From Chloroflexota bacterium (GTDB lineage: Bacteria > Chloroflexota > Dehalococcoidia > SM23-28-2), in assembly GCA_030691665.1 (NCBI GenBank), contig JAUYDU010000156.1, positions 1 to 5,110 of the forward strand: a stretch of 5,110 nt of DNA, given 5' to 3'. A program made the position numbers and the translations under genes. Positions 1 to 5,110 of the stretch are shown here, one piece after another (within the stretch, counting starts at the first letter, position 1; each line of letters opens with the position of its first letter). The notes under the pieces are model-generated. The model was not told the origin of the DNA, searched no databases, and saw only the letters and a program-made list of their open reading frames with translations.

Positions 1-365
1 CTGCCGTAGCCCTGGCCCCAGTAGCGACGGTCGCCAATGGTGACCCCCAGCTCGGCCTCGCCCGGCACCTCCCTCAGGTTGTAGTACATGACGTTGCCGA
101 TGTGCTGGCCGCCCTCATCCTCGATGGCATAGGAACAGCGGTTGGGATCGGGATGGCGCAACTGAGCCAGCAAGGAGACTGTGAAGTCCCCCAGGGAGGT
201 GCGCAGAGGCGGCACCGCGTCGAAGCGGGCCAGCTCCTCGTCGCTGCGCCAGGAATAGTCGTTGGCCGCGTCGGAGAGGCGCTTGCGCCGCAGGATCACT
301 CGGCGGCCACGAGCGGCCACGTCGTCGGGCACGGCCAGGCGGCTACCCACCTGAGCGACATTCAC
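1..365 (-). CDS. GNAT-family N-acetyltransferase, 3' end outside window (RimJ/RimL-like)
   Basis: This is the 5' part (121 complete codons) of a gene that continues past the left edge. I translated the minus strand from GTG at 365-363. GNAT proteins transfer acetyl from acetyl-CoA to an amine on a protein N-terminus, antibiotic or metabolite. The read-through shows a start of strand 1 near residues 22-27 (RRVILRR), an acidic and aromatic helical segment (residues 31-55), a central strand (HIGNVMYYNL, 88-97), then motif A at 105-121 (ELGVTIGDRRYWGQGYG). The GQGYG run fits the acetyl-CoA pyrophosphate loop (Q/RxxGxG/A), and ELGVTI is strand 4. The style is that of the Acetyltransf_3 (RimJ/RimL-like) group. 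The start is supported by the GTGA overlap with the NUDIX stop and by GAGGAG 5 nt upstream. An ATG at 361-359 is in another frame. The substrate cannot be assigned. The C-terminal half of the fold is not visible. Confidence 0.88.
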   Translation of the reverse strand, partial: MNVAQVGSRLAVPDDVAARGRRVILRRKRLSDAANDYSWRSDEELARFDAVPPLRTSLGDFTVSLLAQLRHPDPNRCSYAIEDEGGQHIGNVMYYNLREVPGEAELGVTIGDRRYWGQGYG

Positions 366-376
366 GATGGCTCCTC
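362..376 (-). promoter_or_regulatory. Ribosome binding site and GTGA start/stop overlap for the GNAT gene
   Basis: On the minus strand GAGGAG (376-371) lies 5 nt before GTG (365-363). The GTG shares four bases (GTGA) with the TGA stop of the NUDIX gene (364-362). This sets the acetyltransferase start and implies translational coupling of the two genes. The Shine-Dalgarno sequence is inside the last codons of the NUDIX gene. Confidence 0.75.
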
Positions 377-823
377 TCCGCCTTCGATCATGGCCACGGC
401 CTTCCTCACCACCTCCACCTCGTTCCGATAGCTCAAGCTCTTGTAGGCCTCCTCCGCGGGGAACCAGTTCACCCTATCGTACTCCCAATCGTGGTTCTCG
501 ACACTGCCGCCGACGGCAACCATCAGATAGTAGTGGACGAACTTGTGATAGCGAATCCCCTCGCGGGCGAACCAGTACTCGATGATGCCGACCTTGCCTT
601 CGATGGCCACCTCGAGGCCCGTTTCCTCGCTCACCTCGCGTACGGCCGCCTCCCCAAGACTTTCGTCGGCGTCGGGCGTCCCCTTGGGAAGGCCCCATAC
701 GCTATCGGCGGTGCGACCGCACAGCACCACCTCGATGCCGGCTGGCCCCCGCCTATAGACCACGCCCCCGGCCGAGACGGCTCGCTCTATCGGCAGCTTC
801 CTGGACGACGCAGGCTTGGCCAT
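362..823 (-). CDS. NUDIX hydrolase (MutT / diadenosine-polyphosphatase-like)
   Basis: This 153-residue protein is one complete NUDIX domain, the usual size for a stand-alone enzyme. NUDIX enzymes cleave nucleoside diphosphates linked to another moiety, using Mg2+ or Mn2+, in the cytoplasm. The NUDIX box is perfect at residues 48-70: G48, E54, then REVSEETGL (62-70), fitting Gx5Ex7REUxEExGU. The metal ligands E66 and E67 are present. The opening strand SAGGVVYRR (17-25) and WGLPKG (43-48) just before the box resemble the MutT/Ap4A-hydrolase branch. The sequence after the box (EYWF, HKFVHYYLM, then WFPAEEA) also matches that branch, but the substrate cannot be fixed. The ATG at 823-821 follows the HEAT-gene stop with no gap, and no Shine-Dalgarno sequence is visible, so reinitiation after the HEAT gene is likely. 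Its stop overlaps the start of the GNAT gene. Confidence 0.93.
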   Translation of the reverse strand: MAKPASSRKLPIERAVSAGGVVYRRGPAGIEVVLCGRTADSVWGLPKGTPDADESLGEAAVREVSEETGLEVAIEGKVGIIEYWFAREGIRYHKFVHYYLMVAVGGSVENHDWEYDRVNWFPAEEAYKSLSYRNEVEVVRKAVAMIEGGEEPS

Positions 824-1750
824 CTACTGGTGAAACCCGGAAGAAAGCGCGTCTTCGTCGAAGTCCACCAGGGAGAGGGCTTCCCGCACCGCCTCTCGCA
901 CGCTCTGGGAGGGATGATCCAGATAGCGCAGAAGGAGAGTCTTGGCCTCGCGGCCGCCGATCTCCCCCAGGGCGGCGATGGTGACTGCCCGCACCTCGGC
1001 ATCCTCATCCTCGATAAGGGGCGCCAGGTGAGGAACTGCCACCTCCTCGGCCAGCGAGCCGCAGGAGAGGGCAGCCTCGTAGCGAATTTCGGGATCGCCG
1101 TTGTTGAGCTCCTGGAAGAGCGTGGGCAGCCAGGAGAGGTCGCAGTTACGCCCCATGGCGTGGATGGCGCTTACCCTGAGGCGATGGCTGTCGCTCCGGT
1201 AGGCCTCATCGATGGCCTGGCGAACCCAGGGCAGGCTACAGGCACCGATCGCTTCCAGGGCTCTGGCCCGTATCTCCAGCTCCTCGCCGTCGTCGGCGAT
1301 CGCCCGCCGCAGAGCCTGCTCGACCTGGCGAAAGTAGCAGTCGCGCAGGGAGCCAAACTCCCATTGGAGAACAAAGCAGCCCAGAGCCAGAGCCGCCTCC
1401 GCTCTGACATCTACGTCGCCATCCGTTCGCAGCAGGGTGATGAGCGGCTCAATAAGGTCGCGCTGATCGTACTCCCACAGGCCGCGAATGGCCCCCGCTC
1501 TCACCCCCGGGTCGGCGTCGGAAAGGCAGGCCAGGAAGATGGCATCGAAGTTCAGATCTACGTTGTCTTCGGTCAAGTCCACAAGCTGATGCACCACCTG
1601 GCCCCGCCGCTTGGCTTCGATCTGCGGCCAGAAATCCAGAAACTCCCCCCGTTGCTCATCCGTCAGGTGGGAAAGTCGGAGCAACTTGGTCGCCTTCAGG
1701 GGCCGACCAGTATCCCCTAGCTCCACCAGATACTCTCGCAACGACGCCAT
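824..1750 (-). CDS. HEAT-repeat protein of unknown function
   Basis: This 308-residue, soluble, acidic alpha-helical protein has no signal peptide or membrane segment. Residues 1-65 form a charged helical lead-in (LSHLTDEQRGEFLDFWPQ, then ERRG-like QVVHQLVDLTEDN). From about residue 67 to 296 there are roughly seven HEAT-type helical hairpins, at about 67-94, 97-126, 143-170, 174-200, 205-233, 236-265 and 267-296. They carry the typical D-x-x-VR-x-x-A-x-x-ALG pattern, for example DVDVRAEAALALG (112-124), DPEIRYEAALSCG (219-231) and DAEVRAVTIAALGEIG (250-265). HEAT arrays bind proteins or sometimes nucleic acid or cofactors, and no catalytic motif is visible. An in-frame TAG lies three codons before the ATG, so this is the earliest start. 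GGAG is 11 nt upstream, which is rather far. The gene sits between plsY and the NUDIX gene. A scaffold or partner role is inference only. Confidence 0.9.
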   Translation of the reverse strand: MASLREYLVELGDTGRPLKATKLLRLSHLTDEQRGEFLDFWPQIEAKRRGQVVHQLVDLTEDNVDLNFDAIFLACLSDADPGVRAGAIRGLWEYDQRDLIEPLITLLRTDGDVDVRAEAALALGCFVLQWEFGSLRDCYFRQVEQALRRAIADDGEELEIRARALEAIGACSLPWVRQAIDEAYRSDSHRLRVSAIHAMGRNCDLSWLPTLFQELNNGDPEIRYEAALSCGSLAEEVAVPHLAPLIEDEDAEVRAVTIAALGEIGGREAKTLLLRYLDHPSQSVREAVREALSLVDFDEDALSSGFHQ

Positions 1751-1774
1751 CTGCTGCTACGCTCCACGAACCGG

Positions 1775-2443
1775 CTACAACCCTTGCTGCGATCCCTGCG
1801 CCCTTCGCTCTCCCCCCCGGCCCACCTTGGGCTCGGTGCCGGTCAGCAGCCGCCGGATGTTCTCCCGGTGCTGGAACACCACCAGCAGCGACGCTACGCC
1901 GCCAAAGACGGCGAAGGCATAGGGCACCTCCCCAGCCAACGCCAGACCCAGGAACGCAGCCGCCCCCAAAGGGACGGTAGTCACGGACATCAGCGACATG
2001 TAGCGAAAGGCAAGGACGATCACCACCGCTACTGCCAGCAGACCAGGGACGGTCAACGGGAAGAAGAGCATGGCGGCGAACGCTCCGTAGGTGGCGGCTA
2101 CACCTTTCCCGCCTCTGAACCCAATGTATATCGGCCAGTCGTGGCCGACGATAGCTGCCACGCCCGCCACCGCCTGGAGATTGTGGGCTGTGTTGACCCC
2201 TTCAAACGGCTCAAAGATGTAGTAGGTGCTGAGGACTGGGATATAGGCCTTCAGGACGTCGGCCACCGCAACGATCAAGAACCCCCGAAATCCCATGAGA
2301 CGCATGACGTTGGTGCCGCCAGTCGCCCCGCTGCCGTAGTCGCGAATGTCCACACCGCGACCCAGCTTGGTCACCAACCAGCCGGTGGGAATCGCTCCCA
2401 TCAGGTAGCTCACTGCTGCCACCAGAACGTATTGCCAGACCAT
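1775..2443 (-). CDS. plsY: Acyl-phosphate:glycerol-3-phosphate acyltransferase PlsY
   Basis: PlsY is an integral membrane enzyme that transfers an acyl chain from acyl-phosphate (made by PlsX, not in this window) to sn-glycerol-3-phosphate. The product, lysophosphatidate, begins phospholipid synthesis. The 222 residues fit the family (about 190-220). All three conserved cytoplasmic motifs are present: motif 1 at 38-48 (SGATGGTNVMR), motif 2 at 100-116 (GHDWPIYIGFRGGKGVA) and motif 3 at 191-206 (QHRENIRRLLTGTEPK). Hydrophobic segments near 4-24, 53-75, 115-147 and 153-190 fit the multi-pass topology. The last 16 residues (VGRGGERRAQGSQQGL) are a charged, probably disordered tail. The ATG is 3 nt after the der stop. 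GAGGAG (2455-2450), formed by the last two Glu codons of der, lies 6 nt upstream, so translation is probably linked to der. Confidence 0.96.
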   Translation of the reverse strand: MVWQYVLVAAVSYLMGAIPTGWLVTKLGRGVDIRDYGSGATGGTNVMRLMGFRGFLIVAVADVLKAYIPVLSTYYIFEPFEGVNTAHNLQAVAGVAAIVGHDWPIYIGFRGGKGVAATYGAFAAMLFFPLTVPGLLAVAVVIVLAFRYMSLMSVTTVPLGAAAFLGLALAGEVPYAFAVFGGVASLLVVFQHRENIRRLLTGTEPKVGRGGERRAQGSQQGL

Positions 2444-2446
2444 GCC

Positions 2447-3826
2447 CTACTCCTCGACACGGCTCCTGAAGACCAATTTTAGGGCCGTCCCCTGAAAGCC
2501 GAAAGTCCTGCGAATACAGTTCTCCAAGTAGCGTCGGTAGGAAAAATGGAGGAGGGAAGCGTTATTGACAAAGAAGACGAACGTGGGCGGCCTTGTCTGA
2601 GCCTGGGTTACGTACAGAAGCTTCAGCCGTCGTCCCTGGACGGAGGGGGGGCTGTGAGCAGCCACGGCCTTCCGCATAGCGACGTTTAGCTCGGCGGTGG
2701 GCACCCGCCGCTCTCGCGCCGCCCCTGCCGCCAGGGCTGTCGCCAACAGCCCCTCGATGCCAGTGCCTTCCTTGGCGGAGACGAAGCGCAGGGGAGCCCA
2801 AGGTGCGAAGCGGAGACGGGCCTGGGCGGCCTTGGCGAAGGCCTTGCGCGTCTCCTCGTCGGCGGGCATGAGATCCCACTTGTTGATCGCCACCACCAGG
2901 CCCTTGGCGGCCTCGGCCACGTAGCCGGCGATGTGGGTGTCCTGGGCAGTGATGCCATCGCGGGCATCGGTGACCAGTAGGGCCACGTCACCCCTGTCGA
3001 TAGCGTCCTGGGCGCGCAGGACGCTGTGCTTCTCCAGCCCTCCCTGAATGCGGCCACGCCGACGGATGCCCGCCGTGTCGATGAGCACCAGCTCCTGGTC
3101 CTGGTAGTGGAAGGGAGTGTCTATAGCGTCGCGGGTGGTTCCCGGCTCCTCGCTGACGATCACCCGCTCCTGGCCCAGGATAGCATTTAGGAGCATGGAC
3201 TTCCCCACGTTCGGCCGGCCGACAATGGCCAGGCGGAGAGCCCCGATGGCCATCGGCTCCACCGCCATCGCGCCGGGGAGCAAGGCAACAAGCTGGTCCA
3301 TCAGCTCCGCCAGGCCCAGGCCATGAAAGGCGCTGACAGGGATGGGATCGCCCAGGGCTAGCTCGTAGAACTGAACTGCCGCCTCTCGCCGTTCTTCATT
3401 GTCCGCCTTGTTGGCGGCCAGGATGACCGGCTTGCGCCCTCGCCGCAGGAGGTCGGCGATCTCCAGGTCGGTGGAGGTGATGCCGTCACGGCCATCTACG
3501 ACGAAGACGATGACATCGGCTTCGGCGAGAGCCAGCTCCACCTGTCGCCGCACCAGGGGGGCGTAGCCTTCGTCGCCCGTGGGCTCCAGGCCACCCGTAT
3601 CCACCAGAGCGAAGGTTTGCTCCCCCCACTCCACATCGGCGTAGAGGCGGTCGCGGGTGGTGCCGGGCATGTCCTCCACCAGAGCTTTACGGAAACCGAT
3701 AAGCCTGTTGAACAGGGCCGACTTGCCGACGTTGGGGCGGCCAACGATGGCCACCAGCGGCTTCGGCGAGGCCGCAGGCGTCTTCTCTTGAGGCGACTCC
3801 TCGGTCAGAGGACTGGCCTTCCTCAT
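2447..3826 (-). CDS. der: Ribosome assembly GTPase Der (EngA)
   Basis: Der is a tandem-domain GTPase that binds the maturing 50S ribosomal subunit and is essential in most bacteria studied. At 459 residues it is within the usual range. GTPase domain 1 has G1 GRPNVGKS (29-36), G2 PGTTRD (54-59), G3 DTGG (76-79), G4 NKAD (139-142) and G5 SA (165-166). GTPase domain 2 repeats the set: GRPNVGKS (203-210), PGTTRD (228-233), DTAG (250-253), NKWD (315-318) and SAK (350-352). The C-terminal KH-like domain spans about 370-459, with the family signature PPTFVFFVN (413-421) and HFSYRRYLEN (427-436). About 22 Pro/Glu/Lys-rich residues precede the first strand, an extension compared with many homologues. 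The ATG overlaps the cdaR stop as ATGA, and GGAGG (3838-3834) lies 7 nt upstream, so this start is well supported. All motifs are intact. Confidence 0.98.
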   Translation of the reverse strand: MRKASPLTEESPQEKTPAASPKPLVAIVGRPNVGKSALFNRLIGFRKALVEDMPGTTRDRLYADVEWGEQTFALVDTGGLEPTGDEGYAPLVRRQVELALAEADVIVFVVDGRDGITSTDLEIADLLRRGRKPVILAANKADNEERREAAVQFYELALGDPIPVSAFHGLGLAELMDQLVALLPGAMAVEPMAIGALRLAIVGRPNVGKSMLLNAILGQERVIVSEEPGTTRDAIDTPFHYQDQELVLIDTAGIRRRGRIQGGLEKHSVLRAQDAIDRGDVALLVTDARDGITAQDTHIAGYVAEAAKGLVVAINKWDLMPADEETRKAFAKAAQARLRFAPWAPLRFVSAKEGTGIEGLLATALAAGAARERRVPTAELNVAMRKAVAAHSPPSVQGRRLKLLYVTQAQTRPPTFVFFVNNASLLHFSYRRYLENCIRRTFGFQGTALKLVFRSRVEE

Positions 3827-5091
3827 GGGGCCGCCTCCAGGATCACCTCCACGGAGGTGGGCGATACGTCGGCCACCTTCAATCCAGCAGGCGCCTGCAC
3901 CTGTGGCTCCAGCCGATGGGTGCCAGCGCCCAGGTCGGCGAGGCTCACAGACACCTTGACCTGGTCCGGCGAGACGCTTCTCAGCGTCGGTAGATCACCC
4001 TCTAGCCGCACCTCTACCAGCGGAGTGGTGCTCACCACGCGCAGACGGCTGCCCAGCCCCGTCCACTGGGGCGCGACGCCGAAGGTAGCCTCGCCCTGGC
4101 CGGGAGCGATCCGCACCCGCACCGAGACGGTGGCGGGCCCGCTGATGCTCACGCCCGAGGGCAGGCTCAGAGAGACGGTCCGGGCCACGTCGCCGCTGGC
4201 GCCGGTGATGTCGATCGTATCCGTCAGCACCACACTCGTGTCCAGCAGCTCCAGAGGGCCCAACAGGGTCACGCTGGCTGGGTCTACCTCCACCGCTGTC
4301 ACGTTGTAGCCAGCGGCGGCGCTGCCCCGCAGGGAAGGACTCACCGCCACCACGCGATCGAATCGCTTCTGCTCCACCGTTATCTCCACGTCGACCGTGG
4401 TCGGCTCCAGGCTCACTCCCTCCACAATGAAGCCCCTATCGTCTCGGGGAACCAAGGGATAGGACTGGCGCACGTCAGCCACCGCGCCCGACAGATCGAC
4501 GGTGGCCACCACCGCCGCCACCCGACTCACCAGGTCCTCGGGCCCCGACACGGCCACCCGGTCAGGAGTGGCACTGGGTGAAGATGGCTCGTACCCCGTG
4601 GGAGGACTCCCCGCCACCTCCACCACCACTGACACCAAAAGGCTCACCCGGGGCTTGAGCTCCACCGACACACTGGCCGGTATCGCCTCAATCACCCGCA
4701 GGTGGCTGCGCTCGCCCAGCACCTCAATCCGTACCTCCATGCCTTGACTTCCCACCTGCGCCCCAGCCAGATTGACGGTGGCCTTGAAGTCCTCGACGAT
4801 GAGGCGATCCCACACATCATCGGCGGCTTCTATGCGCAGGCGCACGTCACCCAGCGGCTCGGTCACCGTCAGGCCCTCGGGGACGTTCACCGGCAGCACC
4901 GAGATGTCCAGCGGCAGAACACCCACCCGGGTCGGATGCTCGGTATCGGTGATGACCAGCCAGACGCCGAAGGCCAGCGCCACCGACAGAGCCGCCAGAC
5001 CCAGGTTGTGCCGGAACGAGCCCAGCGTCACCGCCACTACGGCCCGGCCAACCCCCAGGAACTCACGCAGCAGGCGCACCAAGGCAGCCAC
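3823..5091 (-). CDS. cdaR: CdaR-like protein with YbbR repeats (membrane-anchored regulator of CdaA-type diadenylate cyclase)
   Basis: This protein of up to 422 residues has a short N-terminal cytoplasmic part and one hydrophobic anchor at about 30-47 (LGLAALSVALAFGVWLVI). A long outward-facing, beta-rich, Val/Ser/Thr-rich region follows. That region reads as four YbbR repeats, at about 55-146, 149-240, 243-328 and 332-419. Each ends in a strand after a PxSVxV or PTxVxV turn, for example IPASVSVEL (137-145), EPTTVDVEI (229-237) and SPTSVEVIL (410-418). In Firmicutes such as Bacillus subtilis, CdaR sits next to CdaA and modulates its c-di-AMP synthesis. Extending that role here is inference, because cdaA is not in the window. 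The annotated start is GTG at 5091-5089, with an in-frame TGA just upstream. TTG at 5082 or GTG at 5079 is better placed for the only Shine-Dalgarno sequence. The stop overlaps the der start by 4 nt. Confidence 0.87.
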   Translation of the reverse strand: MAALVRLLREFLGVGRAVVAVTLGSFRHNLGLAALSVALAFGVWLVITDTEHPTRVGVLPLDISVLPVNVPEGLTVTEPLGDVRLRIEAADDVWDRLIVEDFKATVNLAGAQVGSQGMEVRIEVLGERSHLRVIEAIPASVSVELKPRVSLLVSVVVEVAGSPPTGYEPSSPSATPDRVAVSGPEDLVSRVAAVVATVDLSGAVADVRQSYPLVPRDDRGFIVEGVSLEPTTVDVEITVEQKRFDRVVAVSPSLRGSAAAGYNVTAVEVDPASVTLLGPLELLDTSVVLTDTIDITGASGDVARTVSLSLPSGVSISGPATVSVRVRIAPGQGEATFGVAPQWTGLGSRLRVVSTTPLVEVRLEGDLPTLRSVSPDQVKVSVSLADLGAGTHRLEPQVQAPAGLKVADVSPTSVEVILEAAP

Positions 5092-5096
5092 CCCTC
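5091..5096 (-). promoter_or_regulatory. Candidate ribosome binding site for cdaR
   Basis: On the minus strand the bases at 5096-5091 read GAGGGG. They touch the first G of the GTG at 5091, which is too close for that codon to use them. They lie 8 nt before TTG (5082-5080) and 11 nt before GTG (5079-5077), both in frame. The site therefore suggests a start three or four codons inside the longest reading frame. Confidence 0.5.
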
Positions 5097-5110
5097 ACCG
5101 TCATCAGAAG
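5097..5110 (-). other. Edge segment upstream of cdaR, probably the end of a preceding gene
   Basis: Only 14 bases remain before the edge. In the cdaR frame they hold two tandem stops (TGATGA, 5106-5101), and a third TGA follows at 5097-5095. These could end an upstream gene in that frame. A frame one base off stays open until TGA at 5065-5063 and would overlap cdaR by about 29 nt. The sequence is too short to identify a product. cdaA would be the expected neighbour by analogy with other genomes. Confidence 0.3.

Noticed and set aside
102..431. 109-codon plus-strand open frame at the left edge
   Set aside because: It is antisense to the GNAT gene, whose minus-strand frame contains a clear acetyl-CoA binding motif. 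The plus-strand product has no recognisable feature.
491..1720. 409-codon open frame on the plus strand, antisense to the HEAT and NUDIX genes
   Set aside because: It spans two genes with clear domain evidence on the other strand. Its translation has no recognisable domain and is rich in Gly, Pro, Arg and Gln. Long antisense frames are expected in GC-rich coding DNA with strong codon bias.
1751..1774. The largest gap (24 nt, between plsY and the HEAT gene) as a promoter or terminator
   Set aside because: It is too short for a -35/-10 promoter pair. It has no inverted repeat followed by a T-run on the minus strand, and it holds only a weak GGAG.
1784..2482. 232-codon plus-strand open frame opposite plsY
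   Set aside because: It is antisense to a protein with all three PlsY motifs. Its translation is His/Gln/Pro/Asp-rich with no fold signature and no matching upstream signals.
3197..3742. Two similar DNA stretches encoding GRPNVGKS (3742-3719 and 3220-3197), a possible direct repeat
   Set aside because: These are the two P-loops of Der, from the ancient duplication of the GTPase domain. The nucleotide sequences differ at several positions and are not a mobile or regulatory repeat.
3617..4309. 230-codon plus-strand open frame spanning the cdaR-der junction
   Set aside because: Its translation is low-complexity Ser/Thr/Arg and mirrors the Val/Ser-rich YbbR repeats on the minus strand. It is a codon-bias shadow.

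Overview
The window is a stretch of ordinary bacterial housekeeping sequence. It is GC-rich and fully packed with genes. Six genes can be supported, all on the minus strand, so transcription runs from the right edge to the left edge. In that order they are: a CdaR/YbbR-domain membrane-anchored protein (3823-5091), the double-GTPase ribosome assembly factor Der/EngA (2447-3826), the membrane acyltransferase PlsY (1775-2443), a HEAT-repeat protein (824-1750), a NUDIX hydrolase (362-823) and the first 121 codons of a GNAT N-acetyltransferase that runs off the left edge (1-365).

The spacing is that of one operon. cdaR and der share ATGA, der and plsY are 3 nt apart, and plsY and the HEAT gene are 24 nt apart. 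The HEAT stop codon directly abuts the NUDIX ATG, and NUDIX and GNAT share GTGA. No stretch is long enough for an internal promoter, terminator, RNA gene or mobile element, and I saw no CRISPR-like or insertion-sequence-like repeats. The operon promoter must lie beyond the right edge and its terminator beyond the left edge.

The likely host is a member of the Chloroflexota, possibly Dehalococcoidia-like. This is inference from remembered sequence style: the N-terminal segment of the GNAT protein (RRKRLSDAANDYSWR), the N-terminal helical region of the HEAT protein, the Thr/Gly-rich form of PlsY motif 1, and the gene set itself. No marker gene settles it, and I put this at roughly 60-65%.

Functionally the first three genes are core cell growth functions: control of c-di-AMP synthesis at the membrane (CdaR), 50S subunit maturation (Der), and the first acylation of glycerol-3-phosphate in phospholipid synthesis (PlsY). 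The last three (HEAT scaffold, NUDIX hydrolase, GNAT acetyltransferase) have recognisable folds but no substrate that can be assigned from sequence. I found no convincing undescribed system. The findings below are modest points about start sites, translational coupling and the unassigned trio.
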